Below, piece by piece: positions 6,370 to 14,972 of a DNA stretch of 17,047 nt. The first letter of the stretch is position 1. The number at the start of each line of letters is the position of its first letter. Position numbers and translations under genes: made by a program. Under the pieces are notes generated by a model, which saw only the letters and a program-made list of their open reading frames with translations, was not told where the DNA came from and did not search any database. This DNA comes from an uncultured Acetatifactor sp. (GTDB lineage: Bacteria; Bacillota; Clostridia; Lachnospirales; Lachnospiraceae), in contig CAJUSI010000028.1 in the NCBI GenBank assembly GCA_910589035.1, positions 1 to 17,047 of the forward strand. Reading direction: 5' to 3'.

Positions 6370-8937
6370 GTGGAAAACATTAAAGTGGCGGATACGACCG
6401 AAACAGAAAGAAATACTTGTGCGGAGGAAACGGTAAGCGCTCAGGATACGGAGACAGCCGGAAAGGAAACGGACAAGAAGCCTGTATTTGATAAAGAGTT
6501 ATTCAAGAGAAGTATCCTTTACAATGTAATGAATATGTTCCGCAAAAATCTGGAGGAGGCTACGCCCCAGCAGATTTTTCAGGCGGCATCTTATTCCATA
6601 AAGGACAGGGTGATCGGCAATTGGATGACTACCCAGGCGGCATATGATAAGGAAGACCCCAAGATGGTTTATTATATGTCCATGGAGTTTCTGATGGGAC
6701 GTGCCCTGGGCAACAATATGATTAACCTGGAGGCTTACCAGGGGGCAAAGGAAGTTCTGGAGGAGCTTGGCGTGGATATCAACGTGCTGGAGGACCAGGA
6801 GCCGGATGCCGCTCTGGGCAACGGCGGACTGGGACGGCTTGCGGCCTGCTTTATGGATTCCCTGGCTACTTTGGGATATCCCGCGTACGGCTGCGGCATC
6901 CGCTATCGCTATGGCATGTTTAAGCAGAAGATCGAGGACGGCTTCCAGAGGGAGGTTCCGGACGACTGGCTGGCGGACGGCAATCCTTTTGAGCTGCGCA
7001 GGCCCGAATACGCCAAGGTGGTGAAGTTCGGCGGCTATGTGTCCGTGCAGTGCGACGAGAACGGCAGGAACCATTTCGTGCAGGAGGGCTATCAGGCGGT
7101 GAGAGCCATTCCCTACGACCTGCCCATCGTGGGATACGGCAACGGCATCGTGAACACCCTGCGTATCTGGGATGCGGAGTCCATGTCCGGTTTCCGCCTG
7201 GACGAATTTGACAAGGGCGACTACAGCAAGGCAGTAGAGCAGGAGAACCTGGCCAGGAACCTGGTGGACGTGCTCTACCCCAACGACAATCACTATGCAG
7301 GCAAGGAGCTGCGCTTAAAGCAGCAGTACTTCTTCATCTCCGCATCCGTGCAGGAGGCTGTGGAGAAATATATGAGAAAGCATGATGATATTCACGGTTT
7401 CCCGGAGAAGGTAACCTTCCAGCTCAATGATACCCATCCCACGGTGGCCATCCCCGAGCTGATGCGCATCCTCCTGGACGATTACAACCTGGGCTGGGAC
7501 GAGGCATGGGATATCACCACCAGAACCTGCGCCTACACCAACCATACCATCATGGCGGAAGCTCTTGAGAAATGGCCCATTGACCTGTTCTCCAGGCTGC
7601 TCCCCAGAATTTACCAGATTGTGGAGGAGATCAACCGCAGGTTTGTACAGCAGATCGAACAGAAATATTCGAATCTTTATAATGTCAATGTAGGGGAGAA
7701 GATCCGCAAGATGGCAATCCTCTACGACGGACAGGTGAAAATGGCCCATATGGCCATCGTGGCGGGCTATTCCGTCAACGGCGTGGCCAGGCTGCACACG
7801 GAGATCTTGAAGAGCGAGGAGCTGAAGGACTTCTACGAGATGTTCCCCGAACGCTTCAACAACAAGACCAACGGCATCACCCAGAGACGCTTCCTGCTCC
7901 ACGGCAATCCCCTTCTGGCAGAGTGGGTGACAAAGCATGTGGGCGACGGCTGGATCACGGATCTGCCTCAGATTGTGGGTCTGAAGAAGCTGGCGGGTGA
8001 CAGGACGGCTCAGAAGGAGTTCATGGAGATCAAGTACCGGAACAAGCTTCGTCTGGCAAAATATATCAAGGAGCATAACGGTATCGAGGTGGATCCCGAT
8101 TCCATCTTCGACGTGCAGGTGAAGCGTCTCCACGAGTACAAGAGGCAGCTGATGAACATCCTCCATGTGATGCACCTGTATAACGAGCTGAAGGCCCACC
8201 CGGAGATGGAGTTCTTCCCCAGGACCTTTATCTTCGGCGCGAAGGCGGCGGCGGGTTACCGCAATGCCAAGCTGACCATCAAGCTGATCAATTCCGTGGC
8301 GGATGTGGTGAATAACGATGCGTCCATAGGGGGCAGGATCAAGGTGGTATTCATCGAGAACTACAATGTGTCCAACGCGGAGATTATCTTTGCGGCATCG
8401 GATGTGTCCGAGCAGATTTCCACGGCCAGCAAGGAGGCTTCCGGTACGGGCAACATGAAGTTCATGTTAAACGGTGCATTGACTCTGGGAACCATGGACG
8501 GCGCCAACGTGGAGATCGTGGAGGAGGTAGGCAGGGAGAACGCCTTCATCTTCGGACTGTCCTCCAATGAGGTCATCCACTTCGAGAACAGCGGCGGGTA
8601 TGATCCCATGCAGATCTTCGAGGCGGACGCCGATATCCACAAGGTGGTGACGCAGCTGATCGACGGCACTTATTCCAAGGACAAGGAGCTGTTCCTGCCG
8701 CTGTACAATTCGCTGCTGAATACCAAGTCCACCTCCAAGGCGGATATGTATTTCATCCTGAAGGATTTCAAGGCCTATGCGGAAGCACAGAAGAAGGTGG
8801 AAGCGGCCTACAGGGATAAGGAGGGCTGGGCAAAGAGCGCTATCTTAAACGTGGCCTGCTCCGGCAAGTTCACCTCCGACAGAACCATCCAGGAGTATGT
8901 GGATGAGATCTGGCATCTGGATAAGGTGACTTTATAA
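6370..8937 (+). CDS. glgP: Glycogen/α-glucan phosphorylase
   Basis: This 855-aa cytosolic GT35 enzyme releases glucose 1-phosphate from the non-reducing ends of glycogen or maltodextrins using inorganic phosphate and pyridoxal phosphate. The PLP-site motif EASGTGNMKFMLNGALTLGT is present, with the Schiff-base lysine at about K697. Other family blocks are clear: YYMSMEFLMGRALGNN, ALGNGGLGRLAACFMDS, FQLNDTHPT and KRLHEYKRQLMN. GTG 6370 is the start, with AAAGGAG (6356-6362) 7 bases upstream. The first ~38 residues are an acidic, Thr/Glu-rich extension (ETERNTCAEETVSAQDTETA) before the usual FDKELFKRSILYNV start, longer than in many family members. It has its own extended -10 promoter. Its TAA overlaps the next gene's ATG by one base. 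Whether glycogen or shorter glucans are the substrate cannot be told from sequence. Confidence 0.97.
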   Translation: MENIKVADTTETERNTCAEETVSAQDTETAGKETDKKPVFDKELFKRSILYNVMNMFRKNLEEATPQQIFQAASYSIKDRVIGNWMTTQAAYDKEDPKMVYYMSMEFLMGRALGNNMINLEAYQGAKEVLEELGVDINVLEDQEPDAALGNGGLGRLAACFMDSLATLGYPAYGCGIRYRYGMFKQKIEDGFQREVPDDWLADGNPFELRRPEYAKVVKFGGYVSVQCDENGRNHFVQEGYQAVRAIPYDLPIVGYGNGIVNTLRIWDAESMSGFRLDEFDKGDYSKAVEQENLARNLVDVLYPNDNHYAGKELRLKQQYFFISASVQEAVEKYMRKHDDIHGFPEKVTFQLNDTHPTVAIPELMRILLDDYNLGWDEAWDITTRTCAYTNHTIMAEALEKWPIDLFSRLLPRIYQIVEEINRRFVQQIEQKYSNLYNVNVGEKIRKMAILYDGQVKMAHMAIVAGYSVNGVARLHTEILKSEELKDFYEMFPERFNNKTNGITQRRFLLHGNPLLAEWVTKHVGDGWITDLPQIVGLKKLAGDRTAQKEFMEIKYRNKLRLAKYIKEHNGIEVDPDSIFDVQVKRLHEYKRQLMNILHVMHLYNELKAHPEMEFFPRTFIFGAKAAAGYRNAKLTIKLINSVADVVNNDASIGGRIKVVFIENYNVSNAEIIFAASDVSEQISTASKEASGTGNMKFMLNGALTLGTMDGANVEIVEEVGRENAFIFGLSSNEVIHFENSGGYDPMQIFEADADIHKVVTQLIDGTYSKDKELFLPLYNSLLNTKSTSKADMYFILKDFKAYAEAQKKVEAAYRDKEGWAKSAILNVACSGKFTSDRTIQEYVDEIWHLDKVTL

Positions 8938-9905
8938 TGAGATTTCATAGTGGAAATTTTTCGCAGGGGCGTGTAAAATGGCACGCCCTTGCGGCGGTAT
9001 TGGCGTTTTCTGCCGTGCTGCCGGGGGCCTTGACCGGCTGCGGGAAGGCAAAGGACTGGGAGAAGCATATCAGGGAGGAGACCCTCTGTCTGGAGGGGCT
9101 GGAAAAGGAATACACCCTGCTCTTTCTGACGGATACCCATGTGATCGTCCGGCAGGAAGACGCGCCTCCGCAGGAGGCGGAAAACGAAGCCTCCCGGTAT
9201 CCAGAGTTTCAGAATGAGGAGGGCGTGCCCTCGGAAGAACAGTTCCAGGAGTGGATCCGCTATGCCAACGAAATGCAGGTGGACGCGGTTCTGCTGGGCG
9301 GGGATATCATCGATACTCCGTCGGAGGCCAATCTGAAATGGCTGGAGGAACAGCTCTCCGGGCTGAACATGCCTTATCTGTATGTGAACGGCAATCATGA
9401 CTGGACCTATCCCTGGGAGTATATGACGGAGACGGGGAGAGAGACGTATCTGCCTCTGCTGGCGCCTTTCATGCAGGATAACACAGCGATTCACTCCCTG
9501 GACTTCGGGGAGTTCACGGTGGTTGGCATCGACGACAGCACAAACCAGGTGGACGGGGAAGCGCTGGCCGGCTACGAGAGCATTCTCGGGCAGGGACGGC
9601 CCGTCATCGTGCTGGCCCATGTGCCTTTTATGACCCAGTCGGTGCTGGGGCGGGCCAGGGAAGCGTGGAGCAGCCCCGTGGTGATCGGTGCGGGGAATTA
9701 CGGGGGCATTTATCCCGACGGAAATTCGGAGCGTTTTGTGGCCTTGACCACGGCGGCGGACAGCCCGGTGGAGCTGGTTCTGGCAGGGCATGTGCACTTT
9801 TATGACAGAGATGTCATAGACGGGGAAAAGCAGGTGCTGCAGCTGGTGGGCGGCGCGGGATTCCAGGGGGAAGCGATTCTGATCCACATTACCGGCCGGG
9901 ACTGA
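8937..9905 (+). CDS. Calcineurin-like metallophosphoesterase, predicted lipoprotein
   Basis: This 322-aa dinuclear-metal phosphoesterase has all the superfamily motifs: D66-x-H68 in LTDTH, GGD123, GNHD (N153, H154, D155), H228 in AHVPF, and GHVH (H285, H287). The N terminus has basic residues, a hydrophobic stretch (about 17-32) and LTGC with the cysteine at 35. This indicates a lipoprotein signal peptide and an outer-face membrane anchor, although the lipobox is not ideal (T at -2). ATG 8937 overlaps the glgP stop (TAATG), with AAGGTGA (8923-8929) inside the glgP end, so translation is coupled. Family members act on phosphoesters from nucleotides to phosphoproteins, and the substrate is not predictable. 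The surface location separates it from the cytosolic phosphorylase, so a shared pathway is uncertain. Confidence 0.88.
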   Translation: MRFHSGNFSQGRVKWHALAAVLAFSAVLPGALTGCGKAKDWEKHIREETLCLEGLEKEYTLLFLTDTHVIVRQEDAPPQEAENEASRYPEFQNEEGVPSEEQFQEWIRYANEMQVDAVLLGGDIIDTPSEANLKWLEEQLSGLNMPYLYVNGNHDWTYPWEYMTETGRETYLPLLAPFMQDNTAIHSLDFGEFTVVGIDDSTNQVDGEALAGYESILGQGRPVIVLAHVPFMTQSVLGRAREAWSSPVVIGAGNYGGIYPDGNSERFVALTTAADSPVELVLAGHVHFYDRDVIDGEKQVLQLVGGAGFQGEAILIHITGRD

Positions 9906-9969
9906 ACCAGAGGAAATATGAATCAGCCCTTGAGATCATCGGGGAAATAACCCCCGCGGAAAACCCAGC

Positions 9970-10000
9970 GGCATTCTTGTGCATGAAAGCGTGGAATGCC
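9970..10000 (+). repeat. Inverted repeat in the hydratase leader region
   Basis: GGCATTC (9970-9976) pairs perfectly with GAATGCC (9994-10000) around a 17-base loop. A smaller CGGGG/CCCCG hairpin lies just before it (9940-9955). No U-run follows either, so termination is doubtful. They fill the 183-bp gap between the phosphoesterase and the hydratase, in which I found no convincing promoter. Role unknown. Confidence 0.4.
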
Positions 10001-10088
10001 CGGATAGAATATGGCTGCTGGACCTTCAAAGTAAAAGGAATATAAAATAGAGAGAAGCATATAGCAAAAAAGAAAGGATCCCAATAGT

Positions 10089-12401
10089 ATGGTAGAATTA
10101 TTACAGGGCGGCGCATATCTGGTAGGCGGCAGGGAAATCATAGCCGACACACCGGAGGCACAGAAAGCCATTTTCAGTAAGACCGGAAAGGAAATCACCA
10201 AAGAAGACGCGGCAAAGCAGACCATCAGCTACGGTATTCTGGAGAGCCACAACACCTCCGGCAGCATGGACAGGCTGAAGATCAGGTTTGACAAGCTCAC
10301 CAGCCATGACATCACCTTCGTGGGCATCATACAGACAGCCAGGGCTTCGGGGCTTACGAAGTTTCCCATGCCCTATGTGCTGACCAACTGCCACAATTCC
10401 CTCTGTGCGGTGGGCGGCACCATTAACGAGGACGACCATATGTTCGGCCTGTCCTGCGCGAAAAAGTATGGGGGCGTGTACGTCCCTCCTCATCAGGCAG
10501 TAATCCATCAATACGCCCGGGAGATGCTGGCGGAGGGCGGCGGCATGATACTGGGTTCGGATTCCCATACCCGCTACGGGGCCCTGGGCACCATGGCGGT
10601 GGGCGAGGGCGGCCCGGAGCTGGTGAAGCAGCTGCTGAACCAGACCTATGATATCAACAGGCCCCAGGTAGTGGGAGTCTATCTGACCGGCGCTCCCGTG
10701 AAGGGGGTGGGGCCCCAGGACGTAGCGCTTGCCATCATAGGAGCCGTATTCGGGAACGGCTATGTGAAGAATAAGGTGATGGAGTTTGTGGGGCCCGGCG
10801 CGGCAGCCTTAAGCGCGGATTTCCGGATCGGCATCGATGTGATGACTACAGAGACCACCTGCCTTTCCTCCATCTGGGAGACGGATGAGGAAGTCCGGGA
10901 ATTTTATGAGATCCATGGACGGGGGGAGGCGTACCGGAAGCTCTCTCCCGGCCCTGCAGCGTATTATGACGGCATGATTACGGTGGACCTGTCAAAGATC
11001 CGCCCCATGATCGCAATGCCCTTCCATCCCAGCAACACTTATACCATCGAGGAGCTGAACGCGAATCTCACGGACATTCTGGAGGAAACGGAAAAGCGGG
11101 CAAAGGTGAGCCTGGGCGGAGCCAGGGCCGCGGACGGCTCCCCTCTGGAGCTTCGGCTGAGGGATAAGGTAAAGAACGGGAAATTTATGGTGGACCAGGG
11201 AATCATCGCCGGCTGCGCAGGCGGCGGCTTCGAAAATATCTGCGCCGCGGCGGATATCCTGAAGGGAAGCTCCATCGGCTGCGGCGGATTCACCCTGAGC
11301 GTGTATCCGGCCTCCATGCCCGTGTACATGGAGCTGGTGAGAAACGGCTGTGCCGCCGCCATTATGGAGACCGGCGCCGTGATGAAGACGGCATTCTGCG
11401 GCCCCTGCTTCGGCGCGGGGGATACGCCCGCCAACAATGCTTTCAGCATCCGGCATTCCACCAGGAACTTCCCCAACCGTGAGGGAAGCAAGCTGCAGAA
11501 CGGCCAGATTTCCTCCGTGGCCCTGATGGACGCCCGCTCCATCGCGGCCACCGCGGCCAACGGGGGCGTGCTGACTCCTGCCACGGAGTATGATGGAGAA
11601 ATGACGAAATACCAATATCATTTTGACAGTAAGATATATAAAAACAGGGTGTTCGACTCCGAAGGAATCGCTGACCCGGAGACGGAGATTCAGCTGGGCC
11701 CCAATATTAAGGACTGGCCCCGGATGGAGGCGCTGCCGGAAAACCTACTTCTCCAGGTGGTGAGCGAGATCCATGACCCGGTGACCACCACGGACGAGCT
11801 GATTCCCTCCGGGGAAACCTCCTCCTACCGCTCCAATCCTCTGGGGCTGGCGGAATTTACCTTAAGCCGCAAGGATCCCGATTATGTGGCCAGAGCAAAG
11901 GAAATCCAGAAGGCGGAGAAGGAGCGCACGGCGGGAGGGCATCCCTGCAGGGTGCTGCCCGTACTGAAGGAGGTCATGGGAGTCATCAAAAAGAGCTTCC
12001 CGGAGACGAACCATTCCAACACGGGCTTCGGCTCCACCATTTTCGCGGTGAAGCCCGGGGACGGGTCTGCCCGCGAACAGGCAGCCTCCTGCCAGAAGGT
12101 GCTGGGCGGCTGGGCAAATATTGCCAACGAATACGCCACCAAGCGCTACCGGTCGAATCTGATCAACTGGGGAATGCTGCCCTTCCTGATCGAGGAGGGA
12201 GAGCTGCCCTTCCGGAATCTGGACTACCTGTTCATACCCGGAATCCGCAGGGCGGTGGAGGAGAAGGCGGATGTCATAGCAGCCTATGCGGTGGGCACGG
12301 ACGGACTTACAGCCTTTGAACTCCGCCTGGGCGAGCTCACAGACGAGGAGAGACAGATCATTCTCAAGGGCTGCCTTATCAATTATAACCGGGTGGAATA
12401 G
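10089..12401 (+). CDS. Aconitase-superfamily hydratase, YbhJ-like
   Basis: This 770-aa protein carries the aconitase fold. The substrate-loop motif SDSHT (D158-T161) is followed by GALGTMAVGEGG. The three [4Fe-4S] ligands are C376 in IIAGCAGG and C437 and C440 in CGPCFG. A C-terminal swivel-like region holds DGSAREQAA (about 658-666) and NLINWGMLPF. The length and overall character resemble E. coli YbhJ, a putative hydratase of unknown substrate, rather than AcnA, AcnB or LeuC/LeuD. The motif around C376 is GCAGG instead of the usual SCTN, so the substrate may differ from citrate. ATG 10089 follows AAAGGA (10073-10078). It stands alone, without citrate-cycle or leucine genes next to it, so the pathway cannot be named. 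A short hairpin overlaps its stop codon. Confidence 0.88.
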   Translation: MVELLQGGAYLVGGREIIADTPEAQKAIFSKTGKEITKEDAAKQTISYGILESHNTSGSMDRLKIRFDKLTSHDITFVGIIQTARASGLTKFPMPYVLTNCHNSLCAVGGTINEDDHMFGLSCAKKYGGVYVPPHQAVIHQYAREMLAEGGGMILGSDSHTRYGALGTMAVGEGGPELVKQLLNQTYDINRPQVVGVYLTGAPVKGVGPQDVALAIIGAVFGNGYVKNKVMEFVGPGAAALSADFRIGIDVMTTETTCLSSIWETDEEVREFYEIHGRGEAYRKLSPGPAAYYDGMITVDLSKIRPMIAMPFHPSNTYTIEELNANLTDILEETEKRAKVSLGGARAADGSPLELRLRDKVKNGKFMVDQGIIAGCAGGGFENICAAADILKGSSIGCGGFTLSVYPASMPVYMELVRNGCAAAIMETGAVMKTAFCGPCFGAGDTPANNAFSIRHSTRNFPNREGSKLQNGQISSVALMDARSIAATAANGGVLTPATEYDGEMTKYQYHFDSKIYKNRVFDSEGIADPETEIQLGPNIKDWPRMEALPENLLLQVVSEIHDPVTTTDELIPSGETSSYRSNPLGLAEFTLSRKDPDYVARAKEIQKAEKERTAGGHPCRVLPVLKEVMGVIKKSFPETNHSNTGFGSTIFAVKPGDGSAREQAASCQKVLGGWANIANEYATKRYRSNLINWGMLPFLIEEGELPFRNLDYLFIPGIRRAVEEKADVIAAYAVGTDGLTAFELRLGELTDEERQIILKGCLINYNRVE

Positions 12402-12420
12402 CCTTTCAGAAGGCAAATTT
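12401..12420 (+). terminator. Weak terminator-like hairpin after the hydratase
   Basis: GCCTT (12401-12405) pairs with AAGGC (12410-12414) around a TCAG loop, starting at the last base of the stop codon. It is followed by AAATTTT. The stem is only 5 bp and the T-run is short and interrupted by AAA, so termination would be partial at best. Confidence 0.35.
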
Positions 12421-12460
12421 TGGTTCCGGCATGTCCGGGTTAGAGAAAGGAGCGGAGATT

Positions 12461-12520
12461 ATGCAATATTTCAGCTTGTTTTTTGAAGAGCAGAACCCAT
12501 GCAGAATGGCAGGCATATAG
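12461..12520 (+). CDS. Possible 19-aa small peptide
   Basis: ATG 12461 is preceded by a good AAAGGAGCGG (12446-12455) and opens a frame of 19 codons to TAG 12518-12520 (MQYFSLFFEEQNPCRMAGI). The ribosome site is better than chance, but a frame this short can easily arise by accident. It lies about 95 bp before the HTH gene and could be a leader peptide. No known peptide is recognised. Confidence 0.25.
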   Translation: MQYFSLFFEEQNPCRMAGI

Positions 12521-12574
12521 GGTCTGTATGGGGTGATTTGTCGTGAGAGCTATATGCGCTGCTGTGTCTGCACT

Positions 12575-12605
12575 TTATTTATAAGGAAAGCGATTATAAA
12601 TAAGG
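12575..12605 (+). promoter_or_regulatory. Inverted repeat overlapping the ribosome site of the HTH gene
   Basis: TTATTTATAA (12575-12584) is a perfect 10-bp inverted copy of TTATAAATAA (12594-12603), with a 9-base spacer. In RNA the stem can extend by U·G and C-G pairs to 12573-12605. The right arm runs into the AAGGAG Shine-Dalgarno (12602-12607) of the gene at 12616. It could be a DNA operator for the encoded HTH protein or an RNA hairpin that limits ribosome access. Confidence 0.55.
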
Positions 12606-12615
12606 AGCGGTGGAG

Positions 12616-12873
12616 ATGAAATACAGAAACGCAGCGGAAGTATTACCCGAAAGATTGCTGAAGGAGATCCAGGCATATATGGAAGGGGAGGTTCTGTACA
12701 TTCCCAGGGCGTCGGAAAGGAAGGAATGGGGAGCCGAAAACGGCTCGCGCAGCTTCTATCAGGAGCGCAACCGGGAAATCAGGAAACTGGTGAAAGAAGG
12801 CTGTTCCCTGGAAAGCCTGTCCGCCCGGTACGGTCTGGCACAGAGCACTATCAAAAAAATTGCATACCGATAG
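12616..12873 (+). CDS. Small helix-turn-helix protein, CD3324 family
   Basis: This 85-aa protein begins MKYRNAAEVLPERLLKEIQAYMEGEVLYIPR, continues through a Trp-containing middle and ends with EIRKLVKEGCSLESLSARYGLAQSTIKKIAYR (about 54-85). The end is a clear helix-turn-helix: SLESLSARYGLAQSTIKKI. The pattern matches small clostridial proteins annotated as CD3324 family, related to the Mor-type activator HTH. Target genes are unknown. ATG 12616 is chosen over GTG 12610 because AAGGAG (12602-12607) is 8 bases upstream of the ATG and nearly touches the GTG. It is preceded by a perfect inverted repeat and followed at once by a strong terminator, so it is probably a single-gene unit with possible self-control. 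Confidence 0.85.
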   Translation: MKYRNAAEVLPERLLKEIQAYMEGEVLYIPRASERKEWGAENGSRSFYQERNREIRKLVKEGCSLESLSARYGLAQSTIKKIAYR

Positions 12874-12876
12874 ACG

Positions 12877-12912
12877 GATACCTGCTGTCGCGTACAGCAG
12901 GTATCTTTTTTT
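12877..12912 (+). terminator. Strong rho-independent terminator
   Basis: A perfect 12-bp stem (GATACCTGCTGT 12877-12888 with ACAGCAGGTATC 12894-12905) closes a 5-base CGCGT loop and is followed directly by seven Ts. It begins three bases after the stop codon of the small HTH gene and separates it from the ABC exporter genes. Confidence 0.95.
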
Positions 12913-12984
12913 ATAATAATTTTCGCCCCTTGTCTTCCGGGTTCCTGTATGTAAAAATAAAAAATGGATTCTGCCTCACCTTTT

Positions 12985-13015
12985 CCTGCTTCGTCACTAT
13001 ATAGATGAAGACAGG
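12985..13015 (+). repeat. Hairpin in the leader of the ABC exporter genes
   Basis: CCTG-CTTCGTC (12985-12995) pairs with GATGAAG (13004-13010) and CAGG (13012-13015), with one bulged A and one G·U pair, around an ACTATATA loop. There is no U-run after it. A 12-bp perfect palindrome CAGCCATGGCTG lies further on at 13064-13075. I saw no convincing promoter in 12913-13103. These may be regulatory sites for the exporter. Confidence 0.45.
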
Positions 13016-13103
13016 GGCCGGCCGACAGAAATCTGAAAATAACAGGCGCATTGCACCGGATGACAGCCATGGCTGCAGCTGAGTGGGGATAATAGGAGCG
13101 GGT

Positions 13104-14972
13104 ATGAGTTACGGAGAAAATAGTGTAAACAAGAAAAAAAGTCGGGATAAAAAGAGCAGAGACGGGTACGGCGCCCTGAACAATCTCCTGTACTGGCTGA
13201 AGGCCCTGTATCGGGATTTCCCCCTTTACGTCTGGCTGTTTGCGGCGGAGGCGGTTCTAAGCGTAGGCATTTCGCTGCTGGGCGTGTACATGCCCTCGGC
13301 GCTGGTGGCGGATATTACAAAGGGCCGGGGTCTGGAAATGCTGCTATGGGATCTGGCGGTACTGGGAGGCGGGCTGGTGTGCCTGTATCTGATGAACCAC
13401 TGGCTGGAGAAGACGGAGCAGGTGATGACGGTGGAGATCGGACAGGAATGGGGGCTGCGCATTACGGAGGAATCCCTGCGGGCCGATTACGCCAATATCG
13501 AGCGGCCGGATTTTCCGGAGAATTTTTTTGAAATGGAGATGAGGCATCGGTGGAACTGGGAATATAGCCTGGATTTCATGCGGGCGTTGAAGGGCTTTGC
13601 AACGGCAGCCACGGGGATGACGCTCTATGTGGGAATGCTCTCGGGCGTTTCCCCGTGGATTCTGCTGCCGGTAATCGCCGGCACGGCCGTAAGCTATTGG
13701 ATGAAGCTTCGCTGCAACCGGTGGGAGGCCGCCAACCGCCATAAATGGATTCCCCAGGACAGTAGGATGCGTTATCTTGCCTGGAGTACCAGCTCCTATG
13801 AGGCCGCTAAGGATGTGCATCTGTACTGGATGCCTCCGTGGCTGTCAAAGTTTTACAACAGGGAGCTGAAGGAGAGGCTTAAGTTTACGGTGCGCCAGCA
13901 GGCCAATTATTTCCTGGACGGCAGCGTAAGCGGGTGCATGCACATGATGTGGGAGGGAATTGCCTATTTCTATCTGGTGTATCTGGTCTGTGAGGGCAGG
14001 ATGGACGCGGCCGGCTTTGTGCTGTATTTCGGCATTATCACGGGGTTTGGCGCCTGGTGCGAGGCAATCGTGGCCCGGATGCGGGAGCTGCACAGGAAGG
14101 CTTCCTATGTGGAGGAGCACAGAAAATTTTTCGAAAGCCTCCAGAGGGGAGAGGGCGGGCGGAAGGAAGAGCTTGTGCTTCCCGAAGGACATGTGCCGGA
14201 GATCCGGTTTGAAAATGTGACCTTTACGTACCGGGGAGCGGAGACGCCCGTCCTTAAGAACCTGAATCTGACCATCCGGCCGGGGGAAAATATCGCTCTG
14301 GTGGGATTGAACGGAGCGGGCAAGACCACGTTTATCAAGCTTTTGTGCGGTTTTTACCAGCCTACCCGGGGGAGGATCCTGATAGACGGGGTGGATCGGA
14401 GCCGGTACAGCAGCGAGAGCTGGCTGCGCTGTTTCACGGGGGTATTCCAGGATGCGGGGCTGTTTCCCCTATCCATCCGGGAGAACCTGACCATGGGGGG
14501 AGAACAGTCCGGGGAACGGATGGAGGAATGCCTGAAAATGGCGGATCTGGAGGAGAAAGTGGGAAAGCTTCCGGAAGGGCTGGATACGCTGTTCGGCAGG
14601 CAGAGCCATGAGGGGGCGGTGGAATTCTCCGGCGGGGAGCTGCAGAAGCTGATGCTGGCCAGGGCCCTGTACAGGCAGGCTCCCATTCTGGTGCTGGACG
14701 AGCCCACAGCCGCTCTGGACCCTCTGGCAGAGAGCCGTCTGTATGAAAGATACCGTCTGCTTTCGGAGGGGAAGACCAGTCTGTTTATCTCACATCGTCT
14801 GGCCAGCACACGTTTCTGTGACTGTGTTCTGCTGATGGAGGATGGGAGTGTGGCGGAGTCGGGCACCCATGAGGAGCTGATGGAGAAGGACGGAAAATAT
14901 GCCTGGATGTTCCGGCTGCAGAGCAGGTATTACCGGGAGGAAGAGGAACGGAAGGAGGCGGGACTGGCTTGA
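13104..14972 (+). CDS. ABC exporter half-transporter, first subunit
   Basis: This is a 622-aa fusion of a six-helix membrane domain (about 30-330) and an ATPase domain. Walker A is GLNGAGKTT (G401-T409), the Q-loop is VFQDAG, the signature is FSGGE (508-512, with F instead of L), Walker B is LVLDEP (D532, E533) and the switch histidine is H564 in ISHRL. ATG 13104 is chosen because AGGAG (13094-13098) lies 5 bases before it; an in-frame GTG at 13083 lacks a site. The N terminus is a Lys-rich cytosolic tail (NKKKSRDKKSRDG). Its stop TGA overlaps the next gene's ATG by one base, so the two are coupled. The pair probably forms a heterodimeric exporter in the cytoplasmic membrane. Substrate unknown; no peptidase domain for a peptide leader is present. 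Confidence 0.93.
   Translation: MSYGENSVNKKKSRDKKSRDGYGALNNLLYWLKALYRDFPLYVWLFAAEAVLSVGISLLGVYMPSALVADITKGRGLEMLLWDLAVLGGGLVCLYLMNHWLEKTEQVMTVEIGQEWGLRITEESLRADYANIERPDFPENFFEMEMRHRWNWEYSLDFMRALKGFATAATGMTLYVGMLSGVSPWILLPVIAGTAVSYWMKLRCNRWEAANRHKWIPQDSRMRYLAWSTSSYEAAKDVHLYWMPPWLSKFYNRELKERLKFTVRQQANYFLDGSVSGCMHMMWEGIAYFYLVYLVCEGRMDAAGFVLYFGIITGFGAWCEAIVARMRELHRKASYVEEHRKFFESLQRGEGGRKEELVLPEGHVPEIRFENVTFTYRGAETPVLKNLNLTIRPGENIALVGLNGAGKTTFIKLLCGFYQPTRGRILIDGVDRSRYSSESWLRCFTGVFQDAGLFPLSIRENLTMGGEQSGERMEECLKMADLEEKVGKLPEGLDTLFGRQSHEGAVEFSGGELQKLMLARALYRQAPILVLDEPTAALDPLAESRLYERYRLLSEGKTSLFISHRLASTRFCDCVLLMEDGSVAESGTHEELMEKDGKYAWMFRLQSRYYREEEERKEAGLA

Noticed and set aside
6499..8199. Two long reverse-strand frames opposite glgP
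   Set aside because: They mirror codon bias of a certain gene, have no ribosome sites in sensible places and show no domains.
8808..9887. Long reverse-strand frame of 359 codons opposite the phosphoesterase gene
   Set aside because: It is fully antisense to a gene with all family motifs; its translation is His/Pro/Gln/Arg-rich and matches no known domain, as expected from GC-rich codon shadowing.
10041..10046. TATAAA as a -10 for the hydratase gene
   Set aside because: No acceptable -35 at 16-18 bases upstream.
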